Assembly: GCA_964500365.1 (NCBI GenBank) | Contig: CAZCPB010000226.1 | Span: 1 to 7,510 of the forward strand | Direction of reading: 5' to 3' | Length of the DNA stretch: 7,510 bases | Source of the DNA: CAZCPB01 sp964500365 | Lineage (GTDB): Bacteria > Planctomycetota > Phycisphaerae > Phycisphaerales > UBA1924 | Shown here: positions 5,555 to 7,510 of the stretch, one piece after another | How positions within the stretch are numbered: position 1 is the stretch's first letter | How the letters are laid out: each line of letters begins with the position of its first letter | Made by a program: the position numbers and the translations under genes | The notes under the pieces: model-generated | Databases searched by the model: none | Seen by the model: only the letters and a program-made list of their open reading frames with translations | Told to the model about the DNA's origin: nothing

Positions 5555-6769
5555 CTAATAGGCGCAGATCTTGCGGAGGAACCCCGGCCGGCGCGGGTCG
5601 GTCCGAGAAAGAAGGTCGGCGATCCGCTCGCCGCTGCGACCGTCACCGTAAGGGTGTGTGAGGGCCGACAGGTCCAGGGCGCGGGCCCTGGCGATAGCCT
5701 CGATGATCGCCCCGGCGCTCTCGCGTTCGACGTGCACGACGTTGGCGGGGCGCTCGCGGGCGCGCTGGCGCGGGCCGACATCGACGGCCGCGAGCCGGAG
5801 TGCCGCGGCCTCGATGAGCCCGGCTGAGGAATTGCCGACCAGCACGCCGCGGCGGGCGGCGACGCGCTTCAGGAGGCCCACGAATTCCGGGCGCGGCAGG
5901 TGCTCGACGTACTTCACGCGCCTCGCGTCCTTGTCGGCGCGGGCGATCGCGCGGAGCACGCCCGATCGTCCGGGGTCGAGGTTTGGCGCGAGGCAGACGA
6001 CGGGGAGGTCGGGGGAAGCGTGCAGCGCGGCGTTCAGCGTTTCTGCCGCGGCGGCTTCTTCGTGCTCATCGGCGCGTCCGACGGGGTGGAGCAGGGCGAT
6101 GATCTCGGGCGAGCCGAGCGCGGCGTCGCGGTCCTCGGGGAGGGCGGGGATCTCGGCGAGCCCGTCGATCGCGGGAGAACCGGCGAGGTGAACGCGCGAA
6201 GGGTCCTCGCCCATGCGGACCAGCCGCGATCGCGACTGCTCGGTCGCGGCGAAGTGGAGGTGGGCGAGCTTGGTGATGGCGTGGCGCATCGATTCGTCGG
6301 CGACACCCTCGGCGCGGTCGCCGCCGTGGATGTGCGCCAGGGCCCAGCCGCCGATCGCGGCGGCGGCGGCGGCGGCGAAGGCTTCGATGCGGTCCCCGAG
6401 CACCACGACCCAGGTGGGCGAGGCGCGTTCGAAAACGCGCGCGAAGCGTCCGACGCCGCGCCCGACGCTCTCGGCGTCCTCGGCGCGCCCGACGCGCCCG
6501 GCGATCTGCATGGGGACGCTGTCGAAGACGGGGAACTCGGCCTGCACATCGCGCAGCGTGAGCGCGGGGGAGACCAGGTGCGAGCCGGCGGCCACGACGA
6601 GGAGTTCGAGGTCCGGCCGGGCGGCGACGGCGCGCATGACGGGGCGGAGAAGCCCGAACTCGGCGCGCGAGCCGGTGACGACGGCGATTCGGGCGCGCGA
6701 GGCCTCGCCGGAGTGTTCGATGGCTCCTGGCCTGATCGAGGGTTCGCCGTCCCAGCCGTCGCCGATCAA
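5555..6769 (-). CDS. neuC: Hydrolysing UDP-sugar 2-epimerase, NeuC/LegG family
   Basis: 404 residues, family of hydrolysing UDP-N-acetylglucosamine 2-epimerases with a GT-B-like fold. It should remove the nucleotide and invert C2 to release an N-acetylmannosamine-type sugar for the adjacent synthase, in the cytoplasm. Visible motifs are VTGSRAEFGLLRPVM (31-45), LGDRIEAF (124-131), AHIHGGD (145-151), DESMRHAITKLAHLHF (158-173), GSPAID (197-202), GNSSAGLIEA (312-321) and HPYGDG (372-377). The HIHGG and RHAITK-HLHF wording resembles LegG-type enzymes acting on N,N'-diacetylbacillosamine nucleotides, so the substrate is open. The start is TTG at 6769: GGAG sits 7 bases upstream, and no ATG or GTG lies between the preceding stop and the first conserved motif. 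The first ~26 residues are poorly conserved in appearance. A run of eight Ala (132-139 region, interrupted only by none) comes from a CGG-type repeat. It follows neuB by 69 bases in the same frame. Confidence 0.88.
   Translation of the reverse strand: MIGDGWDGEPSIRPGAIEHSGEASRARIAVVTGSRAEFGLLRPVMRAVAARPDLELLVVAAGSHLVSPALTLRDVQAEFPVFDSVPMQIAGRVGRAEDAESVGRGVGRFARVFERASPTWVVVLGDRIEAFAAAAAAAIGGWALAHIHGGDRAEGVADESMRHAITKLAHLHFAATEQSRSRLVRMGEDPSRVHLAGSPAIDGLAEIPALPEDRDAALGSPEIIALLHPVGRADEHEEAAAAETLNAALHASPDLPVVCLAPNLDPGRSGVLRAIARADKDARRVKYVEHLPRPEFVGLLKRVAARRGVLVGNSSAGLIEAAALRLAAVDVGPRQRARERPANVVHVERESAGAIIEAIARARALDLSALTHPYGDGRSGERIADLLSRTDPRRPGFLRKICAY
6358..6377 (-). repeat. CGG/GCC trinucleotide repeat inside neuC
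   Basis: Six CGG units plus CG on the plus strand, read as GCC/GCG Ala codons on the minus strand, encoding most of the poly-Ala stretch between LGDRIEAF and AHIHGGD. Length changes in whole triplets would keep the frame. Confidence 0.7.
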
Positions 6770-6776
6770 GAGTGGT

Positions 6777-6780
6777 CTCC
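6777..6780 (-). promoter_or_regulatory. Ribosome binding site supporting the TTG start of neuC
   Basis: GGAG on the minus strand, 7 bases before TTG at 6769. It lies in the 69-base neuB-neuC gap and supports independent initiation at this rare start codon. Confidence 0.5.
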
Positions 6781-6838
6781 GAGTTCGGTTCCGAAGATCC
6801 CCTGCGCCGGGGCGGAGGGGAAACCTGCGTGCCCGCGG

Positions 6839-7510
6839 CTATTTGAGCGCGTCCGGGGGAATCGGACAATCCGCATCCACGGGGCGAGCAAGGTGGTTTC
6901 CGATCACTTCATCGATCCGCCACGGCTCGATCCCGGTGCCCGGGCGCTTCACGGTGAGGTCTTCGCGCGCGATGCGGTGCCCGGCCTCGAGCGCCCGGGT
7001 GCTCACGAGCGACTGGCGCGAGACGGTGCGCACGTCCTGTTCGACCGGCAGGACGCGCTTTTCGGCCTTGCCCAGGGCACGGTGCGCGAGGCGCGCCAGG
7101 CGGACGTACTCGCGGAACTGTGCGGGGTCGAGCGACGCGGCGTGGTCGGGTCCCGCGGCGGCGCGGTCGAGGGTGAGGTGCTTCTCCAGGATGCACGCGC
7201 CCGCGGCGACTGCCAGGGCGCCGGTCTCGACGAGCGGCGTGTGGTCGCTGTAGCCGACGGGGGCGGGGCAGAGGTCGCGCAAGGCGGCGATGCCGCCGAG
7301 CGCCGCGTGCTCGGGGGGCGCGGGGTAGCTGCTGACGCACTGGAGCACGGCGAGGCGCGGGAAGGCGGCGGCGAGCCAGGTCATCGCGCGTGAGACTTCT
7401 TCCGCGCTTGCCGCGCCGGTGCTGAGGATGAGCGGCCGTCCCGTGGCGAGGAGCGCGTCGATGAGGGGCTTGTTGATGATGTCGGGGCTCGCGGTCTTCC
7501 AGGCGTCCCA
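6839..7510 (-). CDS. neuB: Nonulosonic (sialic/legionaminic) acid synthase, NeuB family, 5' partial
   Basis: The C-terminal 223 residues of a protein usually about 340-350 long; the 5' end lies beyond 7510. NeuB enzymes condense phosphoenolpyruvate with an N-acetylmannosamine-type sugar to form a nine-carbon acid. The frame is open from 7510 to the TAG at 6839-6841, so the ATG at 7384 is internal. Fragment residues show KTASPDIINKPLI then PLILSTGAAS (5-34) of the TIM barrel, LQCVSSYPAP (56-65), GYSDHT (86-91), EKHLTLD (109-115) and GPDH (120-123). The two His (90 and 111) are 21 apart, the same spacing as the metal-binding His215 and His236 of Neisseria meningitidis NeuB. A C-terminal SAF (antifreeze-like) domain covers about 163-223, with VSRQSL and KRPGTGI. 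It directly precedes neuC, so the pair supply consecutive steps. Which nonulosonic acid is made (Neu5Ac, legionaminic or other) cannot be told from this fragment. Confidence 0.92.
   Translation of the reverse strand, partial: WDAWKTASPDIINKPLIDALLATGRPLILSTGAASAEEVSRAMTWLAAAFPRLAVLQCVSSYPAPPEHAALGGIAALRDLCPAPVGYSDHTPLVETGALAVAAGACILEKHLTLDRAAAGPDHAASLDPAQFREYVRLARLAHRALGKAEKRVLPVEQDVRTVSRQSLVSTRALEAGHRIAREDLTVKRPGTGIEPWRIDEVIGNHLARPVDADCPIPPDALK

Noticed and set aside
4625..5827. A 400-codon plus-strand open frame opposite the HDOD gene and the end of neuC
   Set aside because: It has no recognisable domain and spans two minus-strand genes and their spacer; it is a GC-driven shadow.
5900..7393. 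A 497-codon open frame on the plus strand opposite neuB and neuC
   Set aside because: It is antisense to two recognisable enzymes whose motifs are intact on the minus strand. It is Gly/Arg/Asp/Glu/Val-rich low-complexity translation expected from high-GC third positions, and it crosses the neuB-neuC boundary.

Overview
The window is GC-rich (AT-richer only around 4381-4490) and densely coding. It looks like a planctomycete, possibly of the Phycisphaerae. The main reason is the plus-strand gene: a Hanks-type Ser/Thr kinase whose catalytic domain runs through one membrane segment and an Ala/Glu/Gln coiled coil into a long array of 42-residue TPR units, an arrangement typical of planctomycetes. 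No rRNA or marker gene is present, so this placement is an inference.

Layout. 1-2759 (+) holds the C-terminal part of the kinase-TPR protein; its N-lobe and catalytic loop lie before the window. A 78-base spacer with a small hairpin separates it from a convergent series of four minus-strand genes. Read in their own direction these are: neuB-like nonulosonic acid synthase (6839-7510, 5' end outside the window), neuC/legG-like hydrolysing sugar-nucleotide 2-epimerase (5555-6769), a stand-alone HDOD-domain protein (4538-5425), and a two-CBS-domain cystathionine beta-synthase (2838-4208). The only spacer above 300 bases, 4209-4537, separates HDOD from CBS. It holds two TTGACA hexamers, a pair of CGTCATGAC motifs and a strong intrinsic-terminator-like hairpin with a T5 tract, all relevant to the minus strand.

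How the genes work together. neuB and neuC form a probable operon: the epimerase/hydrolase yields an N-acetylmannosamine-type sugar, and the synthase condenses it with phosphoenolpyruvate to give a sialic-, legionaminic- or related nine-carbon acid for surface glycans. The HDOD gene has its own strong Shine-Dalgarno site and no evident metabolic link. The CBS gene belongs to reverse transsulfuration (homocysteine plus serine to cystathionine) and seems to be a separate unit with its own leader. The kinase-TPR gene is an independent signalling gene.

I see no mobile element, CRISPR array, RNA gene or defence system, and no clearly new multi-gene system. The points most worth a second look are the CBS leader with its hairpin, the neuB-TAG-neuC junction with a TTG start, and the near-identical 126-bp TPR repeats.
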